This document shows, piece by piece, positions 33,730 through 45,592 of a stretch of 64,000 nucleotides of DNA. The translations under genes were made by a program, and so were the position numbers. Where the stretch lies: the NCBI GenBank assembly GCA_964036155.1, contig OZ038422.1:32635201-32699200 (forward strand). The letters are read 5' to 3'. The stretch is from Diploscapter coronatus. Lineage: Eukaryota > Nematoda > Chromadorea > Rhabditida > Rhabditidae. The notes under the pieces were generated by a model. The model did not search any database. It was not told the origin of the DNA and saw only the letters and a list, made by a program, of their open reading frames with translations. Each line of letters starts with the position of its first letter. Within the stretch, counting starts at the first letter, position 1.

Positions 33730-36700
33730 TCACATCACTTGATTTTGAAAGACTTACTAAATGGCCCAGAAATAATAAATACGAACTAAGAAATGTGTGA
33801 ACAGTAAGAGCTAACAACTGAGTCAGTTCTTGCTGTTCAAAGAGAAAAATTTTAGTAAATTTTGGATCATTATTAATGTCGATTGCAATGATATTTATCA
33901 AGCGATTAGAGAAAAACGTTATCGAACTCTCTCGATCTTCGTATATTAAGAGTTTTTCTGTGTTTGACGGCGATATTCTTACACCGATAAGTAACTTGGC
34001 GTTTTGAGCGGTAGTGAAAAGATTGTAATCGTTCAACCATTAAAAATGTCGAAGTGACAAAAAACTATTTTACTTCAATTAGTACTGCATTACTTATGAT
34101 TACCGTGGATAAGTTATCTTTGCACTTTCAATAAAATCTATATTTAAAAATACGCCTTAATTAGAAAATACTTTTTATGGTATTGAGTTTTTTAGTATTC
34201 AAATACAGAGAAAATATTCAATGAAAATACAATTTAGTTTTTTTATATTAGCATTTGTATAGCTAAAATGATCTGTAAGCGTTTTTAATGTTGATTAATT
34301 TTCATAGAACAGTAAATTACGAATTTGGAAAACTGAAATTTGGTTGACTATAATAAGTATTCAGGCTATACACCTCAAAATTTGCCCACTCTGTTCCAAA
34401 TCTCGAAACAACCATCAAGATGCCCCTTTTCATAATTCGAAACCCCCAAAATATCGAATTTTATGGCGTAAAAATCAAACTTTAATCGAATATGACTCAA
34501 AAAGACATGAAATAAATAGTCAAAATCGAAATTTTCTAACTGAGTTATAGTTATAACTTTGTCAAATTCGAAAATGATTCATGCAGCTTTCTGAATTTAG
34601 AATTTTTCGAACTTTCACCGGAAAACTAGAATATTTTTCTTCGGTCCTGACCTTTGTATGGCTAGGTTTCTAGCCTTTATTCGGGGGGTAGACTTATTTC
34701 ATTTTCCACCTTCAAGTAAATTCGCGCTTGACTTGATTTTGAAAAGTCTGGGATTTTGAAATTTGTCGATTTTTGCAGATTTTGAAACATTCAAACGCGC
34801 ACGTTTTTATTAGAATTTTATTTGCTTTGACGAAAAGGTCTTCGTATCAATTTTTAAAATCCTATTCCTAATGATCACTGTTTGAAACACAACGAATCAA
34901 TTCCTAAATTAGCAGTTGATCACAAGACTTGTTTCCCATTACTATAATCCGATTTTCCTATCAAAACATTCTGAATTTTCAAAAGCAGTTTTCCGATTTT
35001 CTTTGCAAAAGTTTACCCACTTTCATTCAAAGTTCAAGGAACTTACACAAATCTTTCTCTATGTGTTGAAACATAGAAATTCAAACCCGACTGACATATT
35101 TTGAAGACACCTTCCTATTTTTTGGCACTTCATTGTCTTTGCGAGTAACTTTTGTTATTTCAACTTTCCTCAAAATTTCCCTCAAACTCCTCATTTCCTT
35201 TTGTTTGAGTTTGGAAGGACTAGAGAAAGACGTTGTCAATTTTGCCAGAATTGCATAGTTTTTCGTGGGCTCTTCAACTTTTCCCCTTCCCTATTTTGAG
35301 ATCGACCTTTGAATTCTCCACTACGAGGATCCACATATGCAAAAATCTTATTATTCCGAAATGTTCAAAATTTATAAAATAAGGTTTTTTTAAATCCCGA
35401 AAATCTTTCGATTTAGCAAATTTGTACGATGCACTAGGCGCTAAATTAACATATTTTCTCTGAGGATATAAAATTTAGCGAATAACAATAATAATTGTTA
35501 CGTGTTATCGGTTATTTTCAGCTATTTCGAGAAGACTCGCAAAAATTGTACCGTATAGCCGCCAACTATAGTACTTATAGTAGGCCTGAGGGATTTTAGA
35601 GCCCAATTAGATAATTCCAAACAGGATAGCTTATGAGAGATTTCGAATAAACAATCAAGTACAATGGCCCTTTCCCTTATCTTTTATAGTCGAAGTGTAA
35701 GGCCTCTTTCCAGATTAGAAGATTTTTAAAACTGAGATAATACCGTATGTTTAAGGTTTCAAAAATATTTCCTTCTAAAAAGAATATTTCATTATTCCGA
35801 AATTTATAATTTAAAAATGACGAAACTTCGAAGAGTTTCTTTATTTTCTAGAAATCTTAAAGATTTCTAAAAATACTTTCTTTAAAAAATTATAACTTTC
35901 TAAAAGCAAATTATGAGATTTTAGAGAATCCTTGCAAAAGACCTGTCAAAATAGCTAAGCGGATAGAGTTCATCGTTTTGCTCATTTTCTGCAAAAATCC
36001 ACTTTTCCACGTGCGCTCTGCGCGCGTTTGTTGTGTTTGTAATTTTCCATTTATGGGCGTGTCTTACTCTTTTCGCCCTCCCCTCTTTGCCTCGCTATTT
36101 CCCTAGCAAATGACAGCTGCTTGCAGCCGCCGGCATAAACGTCGGTGTCCTCAAAACTTCACCCCGAGCGCAACCCCGTTGTGCGTTTCTCTTGCACACG
36201 GGCTCGAACCCGTTGTGTGCTTCGTCGCTTTTTCACCAAGAGCCTAACCCCAGCTTGATTTCATTTGTGTTGCTATTCTCCGCTCTAACCCCCATGTCAA
36301 ACGATTAGTTCTTAGCGATTTTATTTTTGAATATCGACTTTTTAATCTTCGTGATATCGTTTCATCTCGTCATCTTTTGTCTTTGAAAGTGCGAATTGAA
36401 TTTGAACTTTGGATTTTCATAGTTCTTCCTCTTTTCTCTTAAAATCACCTCGGCTTTTCATTATCAATATTTTATGTTTCTTTCACGGAACGTTGACTTT
36501 TACGAGGGCCTATAACAAAATTTATGGTATTCCAAATTTTTACTTACCTTTTTGCATCTGAATCTTCCGTGCTATTTCGCGTTTCAATCACGTCTGATAT
36601 GCGGCATATGTTATTCGAAAAAACCTCTAGCAATTCGAATCTTCCCTAGGAAAAAGCGTTGCGATTGAAACTTCACCTGAGATTTTCCTCTCTCTCTTCT

Positions 36701-37580
36701 CTCTCTCAATTTTGAATACACTCTGATTTTCTTCATTTCTAATGAAAATTTCGTCTCCGATTTCAATATTCTGTGCACAGAGAATTTTGCGCGCAAAATC
36801 ATTTTTCAGAAAAAAATACCACAGCTTGTTTTAAGTCTCCATACTTCAACATGTGCAGAGAGGTTTCCGACTTTCTCACGTAAAGAGAGTTTTTGTTTAG
36901 AGGGAAAAAGAAAGAGAAAGAAATTACTTTAACGAGAGAGCATAATGGCTCTAAGGTCGAATAAATTGAAAAGAGACGGAAATTTTCTGAATCTCTAGCC
37001 TCTCTCTATTTACATGTTCTTTTTTTTATCAAAGAGGGAATTTTTCAAACGGTTTCCAGACTTGTGTGTTATTTCTTCTTACCTCTGTGATTACCTACTT
37101 TTTCTTTCTCGTCTCTAACTTTACCGTACTATTTCAAACTCCCATCATTCGACAAATATTTTCTATTTTATCTGCGCGAATTTCGCAAACTTTGAAAATT
37201 CTTGCGAAAATTATTATCGAGAATTTTGAAAAATGATTGTTTATTTTGATCGCGTTGAAATACCGTATTTATGGTTCATATTTTCTATGAAATATTCATT
37301 ACGCAACTTACAGATGTTCAATGTGAAAGAAAATTATACCAGCCATTTGTCAAGTCCTATGCTTCATCATATGATTAGTGAATTTGTCATCGAACATTTT
37401 GCAGCCTTATAAATCATGTATTGCGTGCAACTTCGTTCCTAAAAATACTTGTTCTTTAAATCATCAAATCGCTCTTTATCGAATCTATAAGTGGTCCAAA
37501 ATTCACGTATTTTTAGATTTCGGTCAAATTCGCCTATTTAAAAAAAATTTCAGGCATCTAAATTACCGACCTATTCAAAG

Positions 37581-40500
37581 ATGATCAACTTATTCGTGTT
37601 TTCGCTATTTGTTTCGAACTTTCGGTTTTTTCGTGACCGCCGATCCTAAAGGAAATCAATCTGTAAGCTCTTTATTTCAATCTCATTTTTAAATAACATT
37701 TTTCATTATTCAAAATCATTAGTCTTAAATTTTGCTATTTATCTTTTCTTTATTTTTACCCTTATAGAATATTTTGCCTAATTTTCAGCGACTTAAAGTC
37801 ATTTTTACTCCGTTTATGAGAATCCTTTAAGTACCTTTATTTTTAGGCTATATTTTTAAGTTTTCAGAGAACAAAGTTCTCCACCCCCAGCCTGATGTCG
37901 TGTCGTCTATCGAATGTGGGTCCGTTGCCACCAGCCGACTTCAACTCCGCGAGTTGCGCCTCGTGCCTCTATTTCATTTATTTGGTCGGGCTGCCCTATC
38001 GCGCATTGTACAAATCGAAGATATGCCCCGGAGCAGGTATGAGAAATTTTTCAATTAAAAAAACATTTATACCCCCTATTTTGTGTAATTTTTCATTGCT
38101 AAAAATATCTCTATTTCTAGCTGTACTTAGTCTCAAAGTGAGTAGTTTTATTCGAAATTCGATTAATTGTAGAATGTAAATACATATTTCATAGAAAAAT
38201 GCAATTTTCTCTAAGACTTATAAAACTTGAATGATCTTTGAGTCTTTGCAAAAAAAATGATCGAAATTGAAATCTACCTCCTGTCCCGAGATGCTCAATT
38301 CATAATCGATATTTATGTGCGGCTTTTCTGCCGAGCGTTTCAATCGCAAAGTTTGTTACACTTTGTGAAGTCTCCTCCCGGCGCTTATTTTTACCTCACC
38401 ATTTCTCTAACTTTTGTGTGACCTCTTCCGGAAAAGATCGAGTTGAAAATCATTCATCAGCGGATTAACATAGACCTTTAAACTCTTGTAGGCTTTTTTT
38501 AAATGAACAGATCAGAAACTATAGGGGATCCAAAACCGATTTTTTCTATATGAAATTGATACAAAAGTCAGTCCGCAAACAAGATTTTTTAGAAATATTT
38601 TGGCTCAAACCTTATCTAGACTGAAAATGACATTTTTAATTTTTTGATATGGAACTGTAAAAAATATCACATGATCTGAGTTTTACGAGATAGAAAAAAA
38701 TCTCCCTTTCAAACTAGAAATTCATAAGCAAGTTCGTTTGGAAAACTCGCGAAATCCAACTTTAACTTGACAAGCGCTGTGTTCGAATTTCAGTTTCATT
38801 TCAAGAAACGGGAGAAAACGAACAAATCATTCTTCATCAACGTAATAACATAGAGCTGAAAAATGGCTGACATAGATTTTGACGACTGACACGAACTATG
38901 ATCAAGGAAAAATGAAGACAAGTGTCTGAAACTCAGGAGAAATTATTTTAAATTTTGAAAGAAAAATTAAAACCTGCAGAGAAATTATATATGTTCAAAA
39001 CTTGAAATTTTTGGCGAAATACATCGATGATTATGAAACTGATTTTGAAAATCGAAATAAAATATTTTAATTTATCTTACTTGTAACATTCTAAAATAAA
39101 GATGACTAAGGTTGCAAATTTCAGGCCTTCTAATTTGCGATACCCGACAACAGCATATTGATGATTATTGTAATTGCGACAATTCATCGCTAATCTACAA
39201 CATTCCGGAATACGCGGTTAATAGGTCAGTTTATTTTTATTTTTCTCCACGTCATTTTTTCATCTTTGATAGATGAAAGGCGAGATTTATTTGGCATTAC
39301 CAAATTGGATATTTATGTGGTGAAATATTTATGACAAAATCGCGATTTACCTTGCTCATAGTAAGATATAAAATTTCCATTCTTAGAATGTATCAAGGAT
39401 TAATATTTCATGGTATACCGACCGGCTGATTTTTCTCACCCAAGTTATTCATATTTTGCAAAAAAAAAAAACAACATTTCAAATCGCTCTAACAGTAATT
39501 TATAAAAAAAAAAAGGTGGACAATTAATTAATAACTTTATCTAGTTTTAAATCATTAATGGGTTAAGTCAAAATTTCATTCATGCCTTTATTCCTTTTGA
39601 ACTTTTGCTAGCGACCTATTCCTTTCCTTCTTTGCTTGTGTCTCCAAATATTTGCACACCCTTAGCCCCGAAAAGTAGCAAAATTCTGGCAAATTTTGGA
39701 AAATAGAAACTTTTTTCTCGCCACCTCTCGAATTTCCGTGCTCTATAATTTAGGGAAAAGCCAAAAACACAGAGAATTTTACTGAATGAGTGGAAATAAA
39801 AGGCCCGCACGTTTTTTCGGACAATTTAAAACAGTCAATTAGTAGTGCGTTGAAGTTTTATTTGCAACACGGAAATTTTTCACAGGGGAATTTCCAGGGC
39901 GAAATCGAAATTTCGAAGATCATCGAATTCGAGTGATTTGTAATGTTAGATGCGAGAAAATGCACGTTTATAAAAGTTTAGCAAATAACTGAACTTCGAC
40001 TTTTCAGGTTTTAAAGAATCAAAAATTTCAAGTTAAACTTTTCTTAAAAATGAAAAACTCATCCAAAATATTCCGAAAACGTGTTATTTCGAATGAACTT
40101 TGGCCTATGCATTTTATAGATCACCCTTCCAAATAGAAAAACTTCCGCCGCTTTATTTTTTTACGGGTTTTCGTACTTTCCCCTGCAAATTTTAGGGACC
40201 CATATTTTCTTCGGAAAGGGGAAATTCCAAACTGACCGCTTGCAAGTTGATTAGGGCAGTTCACGCAAAGTTTTCTATTACCCAAGCAGATTTTTTCTAT
40301 TCATATCTTTATCCATTTTTCTTGTTTACCCTATTTATCACATGTTTCTCTATAAGTCTAAAGTCTCCATCATTTTTCTTATCTCTAAAATTTCTCCAAG
40401 TCTTTCCCCAGCTATTTTTCACGGACTAATCTTCAAAATGCACTTTCTTTTTGGGGCGCGAATGTTGTATACATTGAATATGAAATGTCTGAAGGTGGGA

Positions 40501-43500
40501 TCGATTCCAAGCGCCTTATTTCTCTGGCCAAAACTCGCGCCTCAATGCCTCCAAAAAGGGAAGAAAATGCCCTCAAAATGGGGGGACACACATTTAAATG
40601 GGGAACTTTTGGGAGCATTAAAAATTAGAAAAAATTGAACGATCTACTGTATGATTTTTTTTTTTTGAAATTTTGCCAAACTATACAATCTTTAAAAGTT
40701 CCAAGAAATGTTCAAACTTCATTAATTTCGTGGCGTCAGTTTCACGTATTCTGTTGTGTTCTCGCGCGAATCTCCTGACCCATCTAATTTCGGTTCGCCA
40801 AAAGTTTAATCCAAAGGAAATTGGAAACGGCCGGTCTGCCAGACAAAAACTTGTGACTTTAATCATTTCTCTTTGCTACTATTTAGGGAATTTCCATTTT
40901 CGGCAAAAATCGAACATTTCAAGTCGAACCTTTGAAAGTCAATGCAAAATTCGGAATCATAAGATAACTCTGCGTTATGTTTTTCCGTGCAAGACTTCTT
41001 CAATTACAACATGTAGGGCGTTTCGTCGGTGGGCGCTGTCTAAAATTACCTGCTCCTCACAACGGGGCGAGACTCGGGCCTTTTCACCCAAAATTTCCCG
41101 CTCCCTGCTGCTTTTGCCCACAGAGTCTTGCTAAGTTAGCTGTTCAAATTGTTCGCGAAGTGACTCGCCGCTGCGTGTGTGTGATGACAAATTTGTTCCG
41201 GGTTATAAATTCCTGTCTAGTCGCAAAAAACGGATTCAATCAAATCCGAAGAAGTAAATTGATGGCTGAAAAATCATGAAATATCATATGCTTTCACATA
41301 AAACAAACTGCATTTTATCATATGTGCAGAAGGAAAAAAATCAGAGACCAATTAATTTAAATTTAGACCCTCTTGAATATTTGAGAGGAAGTTTTGCGGT
41401 CCCCCTCTTTTGTTTGGAGGGTTTTGCGGGGAAAAAAAACAAACTCGCCCCAGGAATTTCGTGTGTTGTGTTTCCTGTGGTCCCCATTATTTGCGTTGTT
41501 GCCTTGGATTTAGACGACTTACTCACTTCGGACGGTGTCCCACTGGGTGCCGAAAATGTTTCACGGCATTTTGAGCGATGGCATTGAAAAAGCGCCTGAA
41601 ATCAGCGCGAGAAAAATGAATGAATGAATAAATGAAAATGCCGCGTTTCACTCCGTTAGACGCGTTTTTATCGTGCGGAAAGTTCAAGACGCAGAGCATT
41701 GGGGAGCATTTTTGCTCGCAGACTGGAAGGACCCACCTCATTATTTAAAAAAAAAAATCTGTTGCTAAGAAAATTCGAAATTGTTGTGAGAAAACACAAT
41801 GAATGATGCAGCCCGCCGTTGCAAAAATAGGAAATAATTTGCGCGGAAAAAGCTTGGCGGTGAAAATTTGAGAAAGTCGAAAATCGTCAGGAAATGAGGG
41901 ATGCTAATTTCAGCTCGTGGATAACGCCGTTGACTGCGTTAAACTTGACGCCTCCGTTACCAGACCACTTTCTGGAGATAACGACGGAGTGCTGTGCGGC
42001 GGCGAAACGATGCTGCGAAAATACGCTGTCTCCGGCACGAAAGCCGACGACGAAATCGCAAATTCAAAAAGTCCTTGGGATACAGTCGCAAGGTTGAAAC
42101 TCCCTGAACATTCCTTTACAGGTCAAAATTTAGGAGGCTGTGAAGCGACCTGGGATGGCTGGCAATGCTTTGAAGCCGCTTCAGCTAACACCAACGTGAC
42201 GAAAGAGTGTCCAGTGTACATCTACGGCGACTACATCAAAATCCCAGAATTCGATAATTGTAGGCGATTTTCGGGACTTGTATTGAAATCAGGTACGGGA
42301 TTTCAGTCGCTCTGAAAAGATGCGGCGAGGACGGGTGGAGCAAGCAGCAGGACCGCGAATACACGGACTATTCTCGATGTTCTCCGTCGAAAGTCGAAGA
42401 GGTAGAACTGAAATTGATCGTCGGCATCGTGGCCTACTCTATTTCTGTGGTATTCCTTCTACCCGCCGTATTCTTGCTATTTTCCCTGAGGTACGAAAAT
42501 TTTTCGTACTTGTCTGATTGAAAAGCTTCAGGAGGATAAGGGAACAACCAATGTTCACGCTGCATCGGCATTTGCTAATTTCATTCTTGTTCTATGGCAT
42601 TCTCTACCTGGTGAACGTGCTGATATTCATTGTGGAAGATGCACCCCTGTCCATATTCGTTTTCACGAACAATGTTAGTTTTAAGACTCGATAAAAAATT
42701 ATTGAAAACTTGCTAAATATTTCCAATTCTCCGATCAATCCTTCGGTGTAGTTTCGGAAGCAAAAACTTTCAGATATTTTGCCGACTGCTCTTCACGATC
42801 CAGTTGCGCTTTTTGCGACTCTCAAATTTCTCGTGGATGTTGGCTGAAGGTAACACGACGAGCAAAATAACCCCTTTCGAAAGAAGATTCCGCAAAGTTA
42901 GAAACCCTCGAAAAAAACAACGTTAATCTTTGCCACAGCGTTGTTTTTCCTTGTTAATAAGTCGAGCCGAGGTCGTTTCCGGTTACTAAATTTCCCCGTT
43001 TTGAAGACGAGAAATTTAGCATTGTCAATTTTAAACACGTCATACTTTAAGACTTTTCCGAGTAAAAATAGCCGCAAAAGAATGAATGTTCATTCGGAAA
43101 AATGAACATCGAAAAACTTGAAAATGTCAAACAGATTTTGCACGGGGTCGATTTTCTGCAAATGATTGAGGAACTGCAAAAAGTGCAATAGATCAAATTT
43201 GAAATTGAAAAATCATGCCACATTCCTAACATTGAATGATTCGGAACATGTAAACATACACCTTGCGTGAACTTACAGGAATCCGGATGTCAAAATATTG
43301 ATCGAGCAGAAATTAGAAGTTGTTATTGAAAATCGACCATTTTAGGCATTTATCTGTATCGTCTACTATTGTCTACTCAGACCTCAGAAGGCGAAGATCT
43401 AACCGTCTACGTGGTATTGTGCTGGGGTAATTTAAAGATAGAGGAAACTGTTTGCAAGCCTAGAACTTAAGGCATACCAGCCTTACTTGCTGGATTCTAC

Positions 43501-44699
43501 AGTCTGGTACGATGGTTGTACGACTCCGGTGGTATGTGTTGGGTGGAGAACTCACATTTACTCTGGGTTGAATGGAGTATTATCGTCCCATCGTTACTAG
43601 CTATTTTGGTAATTTTACTCAATAATTTCTTGCTATATAGAGCAATTTTAGGTAAATGTATTGCTACTAATGTTTATCATGTACATTTTGGTGAAGAAAT
43701 TGCGATGCAATCCTCATCTGGAGAGGATACAATATCGGTACGTTCATCGCTGCAATTGTGTGTAAATTTTACTGAAATTAGGTCTAGGATTCAGTTTTCG
43801 ACCAAACTTTTGAAATTTAGTCTCTAATGTTCGTTTTCTGATTTGGTTTGGCCTGTTTATTTTGCATCTGAAATCTCGAGGCCAGCGTTAAATTCGGTCG
43901 GTTTCTTTAAAGCGAATAAAAATACATTCGCGCGCGCTGTTGAGACTGAGATAGAATTACATATGTTAGGAGGACATTTTGAAATCGAGGCGGAGCATTT
44001 CAGCTTATTTTGAAAACATTAAATTCTCGAAAGAAAATGAATTCGGGAAGAAAAAAGACGTAGAGTGAGTGAAGTCATCTTTTTTCTGTCGTCGTCGTTT
44101 CGGGGCTTTATTTATTTTCCTGCCCGCACCACACCAAAGTGAACCTACACGACTGGTGCTCGCGTCGGGTTCAAATTTCATCCGCATTTGGAGCGACGAG
44201 GAGAAAAAATGTTGCCTAAAATGTCCGAAACACAATTTTTGAGACTTTGAATTTGAAATGAAGGGATCTTTCATGTTCTAGCCAGAAAAACGTAAAAAAT
44301 TTAGAAAAGCCGTCAGAGCGGCCTTTATGCTAATGCCGGTCTTCGGCCTACAGCAGTTATTCACTATCGTTCGACTATCGAACACGTTCTATCAAGTACT
44401 CGACATATCACTAAACGGGTTACAGGTAGAAAATTCCTAATTTCAAAGATTTACCTCGGAACTTAGGGATTTTTCGTCTCCTTAATTATTTGCTACACGA
44501 ATAAGACCGTGCTGGAGTCGGTGTCTAAGTGGTGGACCTCACATCGAGTAAGGAAAAAATGTACAAATCGGTAAAAATGCCGTACAAAAATTAGGACAAA
44601 CGCCAAATCACCCGAGAATGCAACTACAGAGTCTCCATACAGCATGATCATATGAAGCCTCTCGTACAACGCCAATCCAGTAGTACGGCACGATCATAG
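37581..44699 (+). CDS. Class B (secretin-type) G-protein-coupled receptor
   Basis: About 13 exons join in phase. An extracellular part has the hormone-receptor (HRM) cysteine pattern: ASCASCLYFIYLVGLPYRAL, ICDTRQQHIDDYCNC, TTECCAAAKRCCENTL, CEATWDGWQCFE and ALKRCGEDGWSKQQ. Seven membrane helices follow: TM1 LIVGIVAYSISVVFLLPAVF, TM2 LHRHLLISFLFYGILYLVNV, TM3 with FSWMLAEGIYLYRLLL, TM4 VVLCWGIPALLAGFYSLV, TM5 WSIIVPSLLAILVNVLLMFI, TM6 RAAFMLMPVFGLQQLFTIV, TM7 NGLQGFFVSLIICYTNKTV. The stop is TAG at 44697-44699. It is a peptide-hormone receptor of the plasma membrane; the nearest groups are PDF, DH31/calcitonin and CRF-type receptors (C. elegans pdfr-1, seb-2, seb-3), which I cannot separate by eye. 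One intron (39.2-41.9 kb) is 2.7 kb, long for this window. The first exon (37581-37671) appears frameshifted (see findings), so the N-terminus is uncertain. Confidence 0.9.
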
Positions 44700-45592
44700 G
44701 ACCTGATTTTTTCCAACTTATGTAAATATCCATTGAAAAATTAACATTTGGTTACAAGAAGTCAGGAAATCTATTTCTTTTTTTTCAAATTTCAATCTAA
44801 ATTCGGGCATCAAAATGAAAAGCGAACTTGAATTGTTTACGTCGATGACTCTTGGTGGATTATGTGACATTAATGAGCAGAAACTTGGACGAGGTTTTCA
44901 TTTTGATGAAATTTCCTTAAGAATTCTCTATACACAGAAACCTTGATATGACACCATACGAGTAATAGCTGAGAACTCCGGTTATTTTGAATAAGTATTT
45001 TCTGATCTAATCAAATCACAAGGAGCTTGAATATTTGTTTTAAAATTTTTACTTGTTCAAAGTTTAAATTATACATTTCATCATCATCACGCAATTTCGC
45101 ACCGTAAGAATAAATCTTTGTATAAATAAATCGATAAATATTCGACGAAAGAATCGAATTGCGTCAAGTAATAAGTTAAATTGATATAAAGATCTGCGTA
45201 TGTAATTGATATGATATCGAAATAAGTGGGTGATATACGTCAAATTTATGCTTTGGTGTACAGCAATCATGGGATTTGATATGATGATCAAAATACAAGC
45301 GAATTTCCATTTAGTAAGTGGAATGTGTAATAAAATAAGGCAAATGTTGAATTTATGATACAAGAAATGTCCGTAAACGAAAATGGCACATTTAAGGGAG
45401 GGGAAGTAGTTGGAAGAGAAAACTTAAGTTTTAGCGAGCATGGACTGTCGATTAACCTTTTTTCGCGCTCGGACTGATAGACGTTCCTGGGTATTGCGAG
45501 GTTGACTTGCCGTGGCTAGGGTGGCCATGAAAGCGTGTCTGAATGTGTATGTGTGTGTTCTTTCATCTTACTAGATTGTATTTTTCCCATAC
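44700..45592. other. Convergent intergenic region
   Basis: It lies between the GPCR and par-3 3' ends. It is AT-rich with short open frames on the minus strand but no recognisable product; it presumably holds both 3' UTRs. A GT-rich run is at about 45546-45560. Confidence 0.5.

Larger units (their letters stand above)
33032..37580. other. Gene-free region of about 4.5 kb upstream of the GPCR gene
   Basis: It holds a hairpin at 33563-33615, a (TC)n run at 33713-33729 and a more GC-rich stretch at about 36000-36250 that contains a palindrome GCACACGGG / CCCGTTGTGTGC at about 36193-36220. The last 1-2 kb may include GPCR regulatory sequence. No coding exon can be supported; the open frames present are short and lack splice context or similarity. 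Confidence 0.45.

Noticed and set aside
33698..34036. 112-codon minus-strand frame
   Set aside because: It opens only from a non-ATG codon, runs through a (TC)n tract and has no family similarity.
36190..36225. tRNA-like GGGTTCGAGCCC on the minus strand
   Set aside because: The T-arm does not form a proper 5-bp stem with a 7-base loop, and no acceptor, D or anticodon arms fit; it is better explained as a simple GC-rich palindrome.
40673..41279. Plus-strand open frames of up to 153 codons in the long GPCR intron
   Set aside because: No recognisable domain, no acceptor-adjacent start and overlapping frames on both strands; not enough to call a nested gene.
45064..45363. 99-codon minus-strand frame downstream of par-3
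   Set aside because: Non-ATG start, Ile/Phe-rich AT-biased sequence, no splice context; likely 3' UTR or spacer.
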